From positions 1 to 22,585 of the forward strand of contig NZ_JOCF01000095.1 in assembly GCF_000720635.1 (NCBI RefSeq): 22,585 nt of DNA, written 5' to 3'. The translations under genes were made by a program, and so were the position numbers. The notes beneath the pieces were generated by a model. That model did not search any database. It saw only the letters and a list, made by a program, of their open reading frames with translations, and was not told the origin of the DNA. This DNA comes from Streptomyces sp. NRRL WC-3742 (GTDB lineage Bacteria > Actinomycetota > Actinomycetes > Streptomycetales > Streptomycetaceae). Shown piece by piece: positions 1 through 6,955 of this stretch; positions within the stretch are counted from its first letter, which is position 1, and each line of letters opens with the position of its first letter.

Positions 1-596
1 GGGGGGGTGGGGGTTTCGGGGGCTCTGGGTGTACTGGGTACACCGGGGGCCCCGGGGTGGCGCAGGGCGCCGCCGAGGAAGAGCTCGGCCAGGGAGAACG
101 CGGCGTCGCGGGGGGCGAGGCGTCCGTCCTGGATGGACCAGCCGATGCCGGCGACGAGGTCGAAGAACGCCTCGCTCAGCCAGGCGGCGCTGAGCTCGAT
201 CCGGAAGACGCCCTGCTGCTGGCCGCGCAGGAAGAGCGCGTGCAGCCGGGCGATCTGGACCTCCCAGAGGTCGTTGATGTCCTCGTTCTCGTAGAGCTGG
301 TTCTCGCCCGCCAGGAAGGCGCAGAGCGCGGCGTCGGGCACGGAGGCGTCGACGAGGCGGCGCAGGGCGGCCTCGGCGTCGCCGTCGTCGACGGCGGCGG
401 TGTCCAGGGCGGCGGCGAAGCGGTGCAGCCCGAGGAGGCCGACCTCGCGGATCAGCGCCTCGCGGCCCGGGAACAGTCGGTGCAGGGTGGCGCGGCTGAT
501 GCCGGCGGCGCGGGCGATCTCGTCGAGGTGGGCGCCCGGGCGGCGGGAGAGTACGCCGACGGCGGCTTCGAGGACGGTGTCGCGGTCGGTGGCCAT
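1..596 (-). CDS. TetR family transcriptional regulator (3' end outside window)
   Basis: A DNA-binding repressor of the TetR family is likely. The visible 198 residues begin with a typical N-terminal helix-turn-helix (about residues 8-50; the segment around EIARAAGISRATLHRLFPGRE is the recognition region), followed by an all-helical ligand domain that is not conserved enough to name an effector. The ATG at 596 has no Shine-Dalgarno sequence; a -10-like TACACT ends 6 nt upstream, which suggests a leaderless mRNA. A perfect palindrome at 616-633 overlaps the predicted -35 region, so autorepression is expected. No stop codon is reached before the window edge, and the last visible residues are a low-complexity Pro/Thr-rich tail, so the end of the protein is not seen. 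The regulated gene may lie to the left, outside the window, because no divergent gene is present. Confidence 0.88.
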   Translation of the reverse strand, partial: MATDRDTVLEAAVGVLSRRPGAHLDEIARAAGISRATLHRLFPGREALIREVGLLGLHRFAAALDTAAVDDGDAEAALRRLVDASVPDAALCAFLAGENQLYENEDINDLWEVQIARLHALFLRGQQQGVFRIELSAAWLSEAFFDLVAGIGWSIQDGRLAPRDAAFSLAELFLGGALRHPGAPGVPSTPRAPETPTP

Positions 597-602
597 GGGT
601 CG

Positions 603-632
603 AGTGTAGAGCAAATGAGACATGGATGTCTC
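603..632 (-). promoter_or_regulatory. Predicted leaderless promoter of the TetR gene
   Basis: On the minus strand GAGACA (627-632) and TACACT (603-608) are separated by 18 nt. The -10 hexamer ends 6 nt before the ATG at 596, so transcription would start at or next to the start codon. The -35 hexamer lies inside the 616-633 palindrome. Confidence 0.5.
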
Positions 633-633
633 A
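616..633. promoter_or_regulatory. Probable TetR operator
   Basis: Perfect inverted repeat with 8-bp arms TGAGACAT and ATGTCTCA and a 2-bp centre (GG). Size, symmetry and overlap with the -35 of the adjacent TetR gene are typical of TetR-family autoregulatory operators. Confidence 0.7.
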
Positions 634-670
634 GAATTACCCCGTGAATCTCATCTGGCCCGTGAGTGTG

Positions 671-720
671 TACTACGCCAGTAGTGGCACTACGGAAGTA
701 GTGCCACTACTGGCGTAGTG
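671..720. repeat. Triple 16-bp palindrome forming a 22-bp perfect hairpin
   Basis: Six hexamers alternate in orientation: TACTAC, GTAGTG, CACTAC, GTAGTG, CACTAC, GTAGTG. Spacers are 4, 1, 4, 1 and 4 nt. This makes three 6-4-6 palindromes (671-686, 688-703, 705-720) with a 17-bp period. The whole element is also one perfect inverted repeat with 22-bp arms (672-693 and 698-719) around GGAA. It lies between the sepF terminator and the TetR promoter. It has no T-tract on either side, so I read it as a regulator-binding array or structural DNA rather than a standard terminator. Confidence 0.85.
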
Positions 721-740
721 AGGCCGCGGGGGAGGGCAGC

Positions 741-775
741 AAAAAACCGGGGACGGCGGGTGTGCCGTCCCCGGT
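741..775 (-). terminator. Rho-independent terminator downstream of the SepF-like gene
   Basis: A perfect 12-bp stem (746-757 with 764-775) and a 6-nt loop are followed on the minus strand by six T residues (746-741). This is a textbook intrinsic terminator, 43 nt after the stop codon of the SepF-like gene. Confidence 0.88.
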
Positions 776-818
776 GGGGCGCCGCTCGGTCGCGGCCTCG
801 CTCAGCTCTGGTGGTGGC

Positions 819-1211
819 TCAGCTCTGGTTGTAGAAGCCCGTGTCGTCCAGCGGCCGGTCGATCACCGTGACCTCGACGTCCGCCGGGGTGAGCAGGAAC
901 ACCCGGCGGGCGATCCGCTCGATGCCGCCGCGGGTGCCGAAGATCAGCCCGGAGGCGAAGTCGACCATGCGCTTGGCCTCGGCCTCGCTCATCTCGGTGA
1001 GGTCCATGACCACCGGGATGCTCGCCCGGATGTGCTCGCCCACCGTCCGCGCGGCCTCGAAGCCGGTCGGCCGGAGGGAGACGATCTTCGCGGGTGCCGG
1101 CACCGCCGGGATCGTGTCCTGATCGCCCCACTCGTCCTCGTACACCGCGGCCGGGTAGTTCCCCGAGGGCATCAGCCACCCGTTGTGGTGCTCGTCGCGA
1201 AGTGCTCCCAT
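819..1211 (-). CDS. sepF: SepF-like cell division protein (paralogue)
   Basis: A 130-residue protein whose C-terminal two thirds match the SepF fold (DUF552): AKIVSLRPTGFEAARTVGEH, then PVVMDLTEMSEAEAKRMVDF, then FASGLIFGTRGGIERIARRV and a final beta strand. SepF polymerises at the septum and anchors FtsZ to the membrane. Streptomycetes carry one dcw-cluster SepF plus two shorter SepF-like proteins. The absence of dcw neighbours and the short N-terminus point to one of the paralogues. The usual N-terminal membrane-binding amphipathic helix is not obvious here. I chose the ATG at 1211 because GGGAGG sits about 7 nt upstream; a longer frame runs back to 1385 but its extra part is not SepF-like. 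A strong terminator follows. Confidence 0.85.
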   Translation of the reverse strand: MGALRDEHHNGWLMPSGNYPAAVYEDEWGDQDTIPAVPAPAKIVSLRPTGFEAARTVGEHIRASIPVVMDLTEMSEAEAKRMVDFASGLIFGTRGGIERIARRVFLLTPADVEVTVIDRPLDDTGFYNQS

Positions 1212-1502
1212 GCCGCGCCTCCCTGCCTCGTCCCGTCCTGGTCCCCCGGGGGTGCGTGTCCTTTTTGACACGTCATCCACTCGTCGGAACTGTCCGAGTA
1301 TCGCACTGTTCACCGGTCCTGTGCCCGCTCGCGGCCTCCGTACGAGTCGCGCCGTGCCGGATTCCCGGGCGAGCCCGGGCACCATCAGCGACGCGAAGGT
1401 GCACCGTACGGTTGCGCGCGTAGACCATATCGGTCACGGTCACCGCTTAATTGACCTTCTGTCAACAATGCGGAAACGATTTCACCCACGTTGGATCACG
1501 GC
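1212..1502. other. Intergenic region upstream of the SepF-like gene
   Basis: No convincing gene. On the minus strand GATACT preceded by TGC (hexamer at 1297-1302) is a plausible extended -10 about 85 nt before the SepF-like start. A short inverted repeat TTGAC-N5-GTCAA lies at 1451-1465, in an unusually AT-rich patch just downstream of the DUF664 gene, and could be a protein-binding site or a -35 element (TTGACA on the minus strand). I see no terminator after the DUF664 gene, so read-through into this region is possible. Confidence 0.4.
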
Positions 1503-2018
1503 TCACTCGCCGGTCGAGCCGTCCACGAGTTCCCGCAGAAGATCCGCGTGTCCGTTGTGCCGGGCGTACTCCTCGATCATGTGGACGAGAATCCAGCGGA
1601 GCGTCACCTCCTCGCCCCGGCGCAGCTGCATGCCGAAGGTGTCCAGCGACAGCGCGGCCGCCGCGCGGCGGGACGCCTCGACCTCGGCGCGCCAGACGGC
1701 GAGGTCGGCGGCGACGTCCGCGGTGTCCACGTCGTCGAAGTCGCCGTCCTCGTTCTCCGGCGTGCAGTAGTGGCTCACGGTGATGTCCTCGCCCAGCAGG
1801 ATCACCTGGAACCAGTACCGCTCGACCTCGGCCATGTGCCGCACCAGGCCGAGCAGGGAGAGGTTGGACGGCGGAACGGAGCGCAGGCGCAGCTGGTCGT
1901 CGGTGAGGCCCTCGCACTTGAGGGCGAGGGTGGCGCGGTGGTAGTCGAGCCAGGCGTGGAGCATGGGGGCCTCGTCGGCCGCCATCGGCGGATCGATCCG
2001 CTTCTCGAGTTCGGTCAT
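1503..2018 (-). CDS. DinB/DUF664 family protein, putative thiol-dependent metalloenzyme
   Basis: This 171-residue protein has the DinB-like four-helix pattern: an N-terminal HAWLDYHRATLALKCEGL segment, His61 in LVRHMAEVERYW, and a C-terminal HMIEEYARHNGHADLLRE with His146, His154 and His157. In this superfamily three histidines bind a divalent metal, and actinobacterial members often use mycothiol as co-substrate for transfer or isomerisation on small molecules; that role is inferred from family, not shown here. The length is normal for DUF664. The ATG at 2018 has an AGGA about 10 nt upstream. It lies 48 nt downstream of the TVP38-like gene on the same strand and may be co-transcribed with it. 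Confidence 0.85.
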   Translation of the reverse strand: MTELEKRIDPPMAADEAPMLHAWLDYHRATLALKCEGLTDDQLRLRSVPPSNLSLLGLVRHMAEVERYWFQVILLGEDITVSHYCTPENEDGDFDDVDTADVAADLAVWRAEVEASRRAAAALSLDTFGMQLRRGEEVTLRWILVHMIEEYARHNGHADLLRELVDGSTGE

Positions 2019-2066
2019 GGTTGGTCATCCTGGCGGGTGCGCCCCCGCCCGGCGAGCGGTTTTCGG

Positions 2067-2810
2067 TCAGGCCGCGGCGGCGTGTCGGCTCCGGCGGCGG
2101 GCCACGGCGGCGCGCCACAGCCCCACCAGGGTGCCCAGCACCAACACGGCCACGCCCCCGGCCGACACCAGGAACGCCGTCGAACCCGGGCGGCTCGCGC
2201 TGGCCGCCGCCGCCACGTAGACGGCGGTGGTCGGCACCACGCCGATCAGGGTCGCGAGGACGAACGGGAGGAAGCGCACCCCCGAGAAGGCGGCGCCGTA
2301 GTTGCCCGCCTGGAACGGCATGCCCGGCAGCAGCCGCAGCACCAGCACGCTGCGGAACCCCTGCTCGGTGAAGCGCCGGTCGAGCGCCCCGAGCACCTTG
2401 CCCCGCAGGTACGGGCGCAGCGCCTCGCGCCCGAGCCACCGGCCCAGGCCGAAGGCCATCGCCGCGCCGACCGTCGTCCCGGCGACGGCCAGGGCCACGC
2501 CCTCCTGGATGCCCAGCAGCAGTCCGGCGGCGGCGTTCAGCGCGGGTCGGGGCACGAAGGCCAGGGTGCCGACGGCGTAGACGAGGGCGAACAGCGGCGC
2601 GAACCAGTAGACGGGGAGCCGGTCGGCGAGCCCGCCGTCGAGCACCTCGGCCGGGCTCCAGAGCAGCAGCGACCCGGCGGCGGCGCCCAGCAGCACCACC
2701 AGCACCCCGAGCCGCCACCACGCGGCCGCCCGGCTCCGCGGCGCCTCGGCGAGCGGGTCGGCCGAGGGCGCGGGTGCGGTCTCGGCGGCGGGAGCTTCGG
2801 TCGCGGGCAC
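2067..2810 (-). CDS. TVP38/TMEM64 (VTT domain) membrane protein
   Basis: A 247-residue integral membrane protein. After a Pro/Ala-rich cytoplasmic N-terminus (about 1-30) it has a hydrophobic helix (33-52), then the VTT/SNARE-associated core with the re-entrant segments seen in this family: FVPRPALNAAAGLLLG followed by a Gly-rich helix, and LRLLPGMPFQAGNYGAAFSG followed by LATLIGVVPTTAVYV. The C-terminus is Arg-rich. DedA/VTT proteins are implicated in lipid scrambling or transport and membrane homeostasis; the substrate of this one is unknown. The start is GTG. No Shine-Dalgarno sequence is present, and a -10-like TAGGCT ends 6 nt upstream, suggesting a leaderless transcript. Confidence 0.88.
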   Translation of the reverse strand: MPATEAPAAETAPAPSADPLAEAPRSRAAAWWRLGVLVVLLGAAAGSLLLWSPAEVLDGGLADRLPVYWFAPLFALVYAVGTLAFVPRPALNAAAGLLLGIQEGVALAVAGTTVGAAMAFGLGRWLGREALRPYLRGKVLGALDRRFTEQGFRSVLVLRLLPGMPFQAGNYGAAFSGVRFLPFVLATLIGVVPTTAVYVAAAASASRPGSTAFLVSAGGVAVLVLGTLVGLWRAAVARRRSRHAAAA

Positions 2811-2816
2811 CCGCCG

Positions 2817-2822
2817 AGCCTA
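2817..2822 (-). promoter_or_regulatory. Predicted -10 of the TVP38-like gene (leaderless)
   Basis: TAGGCT on the minus strand ends 6 nt before the GTG at 2810, placing the likely transcription start on the start codon. No good -35 hexamer is visible. Confidence 0.4.
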
Positions 2823-2880
2823 ACCCGGCTCCTGTGCCCGCCCGATGGCCGGGGTGTGGAGGCGGTGTGGGCAGCGGGTC

Positions 2881-2909
2881 TTGGCGGGGCCGGACCCGGC
2901 CCGTAGGGT
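2881..2909 (+). promoter_or_regulatory. Predicted promoter of the secreted propeller gene
   Basis: TTGGCG (2881-2886) and TAGGGT (2904-2909) are separated by 17 nt, a good match to the principal sigma factor pattern of streptomycetes. The predicted start near 2916 gives a leader of about 40 nt before the GTG at 2956. Confidence 0.55.
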
Positions 2910-2955
2910 GTGCCCTCCACCGCGGGCAGCGCGGTGTTCCAAGGGGAGGAAGCAC

Positions 2956-4062
2956 GTGAACTCGCTTGCTGCAAAGGCTCGTTGGTTAGGTGCGCTGGTC
3001 ACGTCGGGGGTGCTGCTGCTGGCTGGTGCGGGCACGGCCGGTGCGCGTACGACGGACGGGGGCGAAGGGCCGGTGCGGGGCGTCCCGCAGACCGTGCAGC
3101 TGAAGCTGGGGGCGCGCTCGGTGGCGGTCGGCCCGGACGGGCGCAAGGCGTACGTCTCGGTCGGCAGCCAGACGGGCGGCGCCCGTCTGGACGTCGTCGA
3201 CACGCAGAGCGGAGCCGTCACCGCGGAGGTGGTGCTGAACTCCGGGTTCGAGGTCCAGGTCGGGCAGGTGGCCGTCAGCCCGGACGGCTCGCGGGCCTAC
3301 GTGCTCTACGGGCTCGGCCGGCACCTGCAACTGTCCATGCTGGCCGTCGTCGACACGGCCACCAACACCGTGATCGCCAGGGTGGAGGCCCCCGACCAGC
3401 CCCGGCCCAACCCGGAACGGACGACCACCGGGCGCCTGAGCGCGCTGGCCGTCAGCGACGACGGGTCGCGGGTCTTCGTCGCCCAGGCGGGCCCCAAGCC
3501 GCCCAACCGCCCGATCCTGGAGGGTGCCCGCATCCTGCAGTTCTCCGCGGAGGACCTGGCGTACACCGCCGCCGTGACGGTGCCGGGCAAGTACGCGGGG
3601 GGCATCGCCGTACGGCCGGGCGGCCGCGACGCGTACATCGCCACCGACGAGGGGCTGTCGCTCCTGGACACGAGCACGGACACCCCGCTCCTGGAGAAGA
3701 CCCTCGCCGGTGCGGGCGGCTGGCTCGCCGCCCTGGCCGCGTCCCCCGACGGTTCGCGCCTCTACCAGGTGGACTCCGCGGGCGCGGGAGCGGTCGTCGA
3801 CCTCGCCACGGGCACCGTCGACTCGACCTTCACCGTCGAGTCGGGCCGCTCGACGTGGTCCCTGCTGCCGAGCGGCGACGGCTCCCGGCTCTACACGGTC
3901 GCGCAGGGCTCCAAGGTCCTCTCCATCGACACCGACACGAACACCGTCGTCCCCGGCGAGGGCGTCACGGGGCTGAGCGGCGCGGGCGAGCTGGCGCTCG
4001 GCCCCGACGGCCACACCTTCTACGTGACCTCCGGCGCGAGCCTGCAGATCATCGGGTTCTGA
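2956..4062 (+). CDS. Secreted seven-repeat YVTN/WD40-like beta-propeller protein
   Basis: A 368-residue exported protein. Residues 1-30 are a Sec-type signal peptide: basic start, hydrophobic core LGALVTSGVLLLAG, and likely cleavage after TAGA. The rest contains seven repeats of the form A-V-x-P-D-G-x-x-A-Y-V followed by a strand with VVDT or IDT and an N-T-V turn: SVAVGPDGRKAYVSVG, QVAVSPDGSRAYVLYG, ALAVSDDGSRVFVAQ, GIAVRPGGRDAYIAT, ALAASPDGSRLYQVD, SLLPSGDGSRLYTVA and ELALGPDGHTFYVTS. This predicts a seven-bladed extracytoplasmic propeller. Such propellers bind proteins, sugars or metals; no catalytic residues can be assigned. The GTG is chosen because GGGGAGGAA precedes it by about 6 nt and the signal peptide starts there. 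It has its own promoter and a strong hairpin after the stop, so it is probably monocistronic. Confidence 0.88.
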   Translation: MNSLAAKARWLGALVTSGVLLLAGAGTAGARTTDGGEGPVRGVPQTVQLKLGARSVAVGPDGRKAYVSVGSQTGGARLDVVDTQSGAVTAEVVLNSGFEVQVGQVAVSPDGSRAYVLYGLGRHLQLSMLAVVDTATNTVIARVEAPDQPRPNPERTTTGRLSALAVSDDGSRVFVAQAGPKPPNRPILEGARILQFSAEDLAYTAAVTVPGKYAGGIAVRPGGRDAYIATDEGLSLLDTSTDTPLLEKTLAGAGGWLAALAASPDGSRLYQVDSAGAGAVVDLATGTVDSTFTVESGRSTWSLLPSGDGSRLYTVAQGSKVLSIDTDTNTVVPGEGVTGLSGAGELALGPDGHTFYVTSGASLQIIGF

Positions 4063-4080
4063 CCGGCGGGCCAGGACCCC

Positions 4081-4110
4081 GGGGCCCGCTCCCGCGCCGG
4101 AGCGGGCCCC
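4081..4110 (+). terminator. Hairpin terminator after the propeller gene
   Basis: A perfect 12-bp GC-rich stem (4081-4092 with 4099-4110) and 6-nt loop begin 18 nt after the stop codon. There is no T-tract, which is common for terminators in high-GC actinobacteria. Confidence 0.65.
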
Positions 4111-4250
4111 GTTCGACGCACGCGCGTTCCCCGGTTCGCCGCTGCGGCCCGCTCGGTGACGTCTGAGACGATCAGCCGGGAGGGTGCGCCCTCACCGAGC
4201 CGATCCCCGGCGCCGAGCCGGAACGGCAGCTCCGAAGGGGGAGTAGAGGC

Positions 4251-4766
4251 ATGGACGCGGTACCGGTATTCGTGCGCAGTTACCACCGGGGCATGGGACG
4301 CGCGTCCATGGCCATGCTCGGGTGCGGGCTGCTGCTGTTCGTCCTGGCGGTGGCCTACCTCATACCGCATGACAGCCATGTGGCCACGGTCCTCAACGGT
4401 CGCGGTGTCCACGTGCGGGGAGCCGTCACGGAGTGCGTGTCGGTGGGCAGCAACGACGACGGTTCCGCCTCCGCCAACTCCCGTTGCCGGGTGCGCTTCG
4501 CGGCATCCGACGGGCGGTCCGTCGAAGCGGAACTGGCCTATGTGACGAGCGACATCAGGAACGGCCAGTCCGTCACCGTCGTGTACGACCCGCAGGACAC
4601 CGGGCTCGTCGCCCTGCCGTCGAGCATCGGCTTCTGGAACACCCTCGGCCGGAACGCGGTGGACTGGTTCGCCCTGGTGGCCTCGGTGGTCATGCTGCTC
4701 GTCGGGACGGCGACGCTCGTCTGGTACCTGCGGGTACGCGCTCAGATGAGGCGGGCGGGAGCGTGA
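4251..4766 (+). CDS. DUF3592-like membrane protein
   Basis: A 171-residue protein with two membrane helices, about 19-39 (MAMLGCGLLLFVLAVAYLI) and about 136-158 (DWFALVASVVMLLVGTATLV), flanking an extracytoplasmic beta-rich domain. That domain contains the DUF3592-type pattern: a strand with V-x-G-x-V, a C-R-V-R-F strand, then the sequence SVTVVYDPQDTGLVAL. The function of the family is unknown. The domain has two cysteines that might pair (in TECVSVG and SRCRVRF). The ATG at 4251 is supported by GGGGGAG about 9 nt upstream. It lies after a terminator and so should have its own promoter in 4111-4250, which I could not locate with confidence. Confidence 0.75.
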   Translation: MDAVPVFVRSYHRGMGRASMAMLGCGLLLFVLAVAYLIPHDSHVATVLNGRGVHVRGAVTECVSVGSNDDGSASANSRCRVRFAASDGRSVEAELAYVTSDIRNGQSVTVVYDPQDTGLVALPSSIGFWNTLGRNAVDWFALVASVVMLLVGTATLVWYLRVRAQMRRAGA

Positions 4767-4857
4767 CCCGGCCGTGCGACAGGGTGGTCCCGGCGCGGCG
4801 GAGCGGACCGTGCACGTTTCCTCGCCGCGACCGGACCGGCCGTGGAAGGATCCGGGG

Positions 4858-5574
4858 ATGCCGGAAGATGTGATGACGGCCGGGCCGGGCCTGCGGGTCT
4901 ACCCCGAGCCCACGGACGTGTTCGTCGCCGACCAGGTCGAACTGGCCGAGCACCTGCACCCGTTGATCTCGATCGAGCTCGCCCGGGTCGACCCGGCCTG
5001 GCACGGGTGGATCCACCTGCTCAGCCCGCTGGAGCCGGCGGAGGGCTACCTCGGCGACCACACCGGGGCCTTCCACTCACCGTTGCAGACCACCAACTGG
5101 ATCGGGTTCGCACTGGAGGGCGACCGCTACCGGCTGCTCGGCGACGTCCGCTACTTCGCCCGGGCGACCACTTCCGACGAACTGCCCGATCCCCGCGAGG
5201 GCTTCCGTGCCCAGCTGGAGGAGCACTGCCGCGGGGAGGAGCACAGCTATCGCCTGCACCGGGACTCGTTCCGCCGCGAGGGCAGGCTGCTCATGCTCGA
5301 CGCCGACGGCGCGCCGCTCCACGGGTCCGACGAGGCGGTGGCCCTGCTCGACCAGCTCGGCGGCGCCGACGAGGGCGGCAACTGGTCCGAGACCGGGTTC
5401 TTCCCGCTGGAGTACGCCGAGGACGAGGCGCGGCCGGTCAGCCCGGCCGGGCGCGAGTTCCGCTTCGTGGCGGCCGTGCCGGGCTACCACTACCGCCGCA
5501 CGGGCGCCGACTGGATTCTGCTCTTCTTCGAGCCCGTCGAACGACTGGCCCTCCTGACCTTCGACTGGAGCTGA
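4858..5574 (+). CDS. Hypothetical protein, no recognised family
   Basis: I do not recognise this 238-residue protein. It is soluble, acidic, and has no signal peptide or membrane segment. It is rich in aromatic residues: W-H-G-W-I-H-L-L-S-P, T-T-N-W-I-G-F-A-L-E-G, and a C-terminal GYHYRRTGADWILLFFEP. This last segment looks like paired beta strands, and the alternating pattern suggests a beta-rich fold. The ATG at 4858 is preceded by AAGGA at a good distance; an in-frame upstream start at 4774 lacks one. It follows the DUF3592 gene by 91 nt on the same strand and converges with the MFS gene. Codon usage is normal for the window, so recent transfer is not indicated. Confidence 0.8.
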   Translation: MPEDVMTAGPGLRVYPEPTDVFVADQVELAEHLHPLISIELARVDPAWHGWIHLLSPLEPAEGYLGDHTGAFHSPLQTTNWIGFALEGDRYRLLGDVRYFARATTSDELPDPREGFRAQLEEHCRGEEHSYRLHRDSFRREGRLLMLDADGAPLHGSDEAVALLDQLGGADEGGNWSETGFFPLEYAEDEARPVSPAGREFRFVAAVPGYHYRRTGADWILLFFEPVERLALLTFDWS

Positions 5575-5619
5575 CCCCGCCCCGTACCGTCCGCCGGGGG
5601 ATTCCGGTGGGAGTGCCCC

Positions 5620-6870
5620 TCACCGTGCGTCGACGTCCTTTCTGGAAGGCATGTCCGGTGGCGCCGTGGCCAGGAGGTCCGGGGCGGAAGGCTCTTCCGT
5701 CAGCCGCAGCGCACCGGCGCCCAGTGCCATGGCGAGGACGAGGAGGGTGACCAGGCCGAAGGAGACGGTCAGCGAGGTGGCCTGGGCGAGGGCGCCGATG
5801 ACGGCGGGGGCGATCAGGCCGGAGGTGTAGGTGACGGTGGCGACGCCGGCGATGGCCTGGCTGGCGTTGGTGCCGATGCGCCCGGCCGCGGCGAAGGCCA
5901 GCGGGACGATCACCGCGACGCCGACGCCGATCAGCGCGAAGCCGGGGATCGCCAGGGCGGGGTGGTCGGCGGCGACGACCAGCAGGCCCCCGGCGGTGGC
6001 CACGGCGCCGCCGAGGCGGGTGGAGCGGACGGCGCCGAGGCGGTGGATCACCGCGTCCCCGGCGAGGCGGGCCGCGGCCATGGTGAGGGCGAAGGCCGTG
6101 TACGAGGCGGCGGCGACGGTGGCGGAGGAGCCGGTGACGTCGCGCAGGTAGACGCCGCTCCAGTCCATCGAGGCCCCCTCGGCGAACACCGCGCAGAAGC
6201 CGACCAGGCCGATGACCAGCGAGCTGCGCGGCGGCAGGGCGAAGCGCGGCGGCGCCTCGGCCTCCTCCCCGGCGCGGATGTCGGGCAGGCCCGCGCAGAC
6301 GGGCTGGGCGAGGAGCAGCAGCGCCAGCGCCGTCGCGGGGAACTGGAGGCGCGCGTCGAGGTCGAGGTGGGCGGCGAGGATGCCGAAGGCGGAGGCGACC
6401 AGCCCGCCCGCGCTCCACATGCCGTGCAGCCCGGACATGATCGAGCGGCCGAGGCGCTCCTCGATCTCCACGCCCTGGGCGTTCATCGCGACGTCGGCCA
6501 TGCCCGCCGCGGCGCCGTACAGCAGCAGGACGGCGCACAGCACCGGCAGCGAGGGGGCGAGGGCGGGCAGGACGAGGGTCAGGCAGCACAGGGCGAGCAG
6601 GCCCCGCACCGCGGCCCGGCCGCCGTAGCGGTGCACGATGCGGCCGGCGAGCGGCATGGCGAGGGAGGCGCCGATGGCGGGCATCACCAGGGCGAGTCCG
6701 AGCTGGCCGGGGGAGAGGTCCAGGCGGTGCTGGAGCCAGGGGATGCGGGTGACGAAGGTGCCGCCGACGGCTCCGTGCACGGCGAAGACGAGCGCGATGC
6801 CCGTCCGGGCGCGGCGCGGGGCGTCGAGCGGTTGCGGGGGTTCGAGTGCGGGGGCGGTGGGGTGTGTCAT
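5620..6870 (-). CDS. MFS transporter (YbjJ-like)
   Basis: A 416-residue major facilitator superfamily permease with about 12 hydrophobic segments. Residues 25-60 cover the first helix and the loop LQHRLDLSPGQLGLALVMPA. The motif-A-like loop after helix 2 reads GRIVHRYGGR, with His where Asp is usual. The segment MNAQGVEIEERLGRSIMSGLHGMWSAGGL in the first half is typical of the YbjJ-like subgroup. The substrate is unknown; sugars or drugs are both possible. The ATG at 6870 has GGGAGGGAA about 6 nt upstream. It is divergent from the ROK regulator with an 85-nt shared promoter region holding a palindrome, so control by that regulator is likely. Confidence 0.87.
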   Translation of the reverse strand: MTHPTAPALEPPQPLDAPRRARTGIALVFAVHGAVGGTFVTRIPWLQHRLDLSPGQLGLALVMPAIGASLAMPLAGRIVHRYGGRAAVRGLLALCCLTLVLPALAPSLPVLCAVLLLYGAAAGMADVAMNAQGVEIEERLGRSIMSGLHGMWSAGGLVASAFGILAAHLDLDARLQFPATALALLLLAQPVCAGLPDIRAGEEAEAPPRFALPPRSSLVIGLVGFCAVFAEGASMDWSGVYLRDVTGSSATVAAASYTAFALTMAAARLAGDAVIHRLGAVRSTRLGGAVATAGGLLVVAADHPALAIPGFALIGVGVAVIVPLAFAAAGRIGTNASQAIAGVATVTYTSGLIAPAVIGALAQATSLTVSFGLVTLLVLAMALGAGALRLTEEPSAPDLLATAPPDMPSRKDVDAR

Positions 6871-6906
6871 CCGGCGTTCCCTCCCGTTCGGGCGACGGTT
6901 CGCTAA

Positions 6907-6930
6907 ATTATCAGGAAGGGATCCTGATAA
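6907..6930. promoter_or_regulatory. Shared ROK/MFS operator and promoter region
   Basis: Perfect inverted repeat with 9-bp arms TTATCAGGA (6908-6916) and TCCTGATAA (6922-6930) and a 5-bp centre. It is an AT-rich island in GC-rich DNA. On the minus strand GATAAT (6907-6912) is a near-consensus -10 for the MFS gene and overlaps the left arm. The site is 25 nt before the ROK start, suited to repress both genes. Confidence 0.75.
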
Positions 6931-6955
6931 AAAGCCTCTGGAAGGATGACCGGCC

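Noticed and set aside
28..44. Hairpin GGTGTAC-TGG-GTACACC near the left edge
   Set aside because: It lies inside the TetR reading frame in a low-complexity tail, and there is no stop codon or T-tract beside it. A terminator or operator role is not supported.
5575..5624. Hairpin between the convergent genes at 5574 and 5620
   Set aside because: The possible stems contain mismatches or bulges and overlap the MFS stop codon; support is insufficient.
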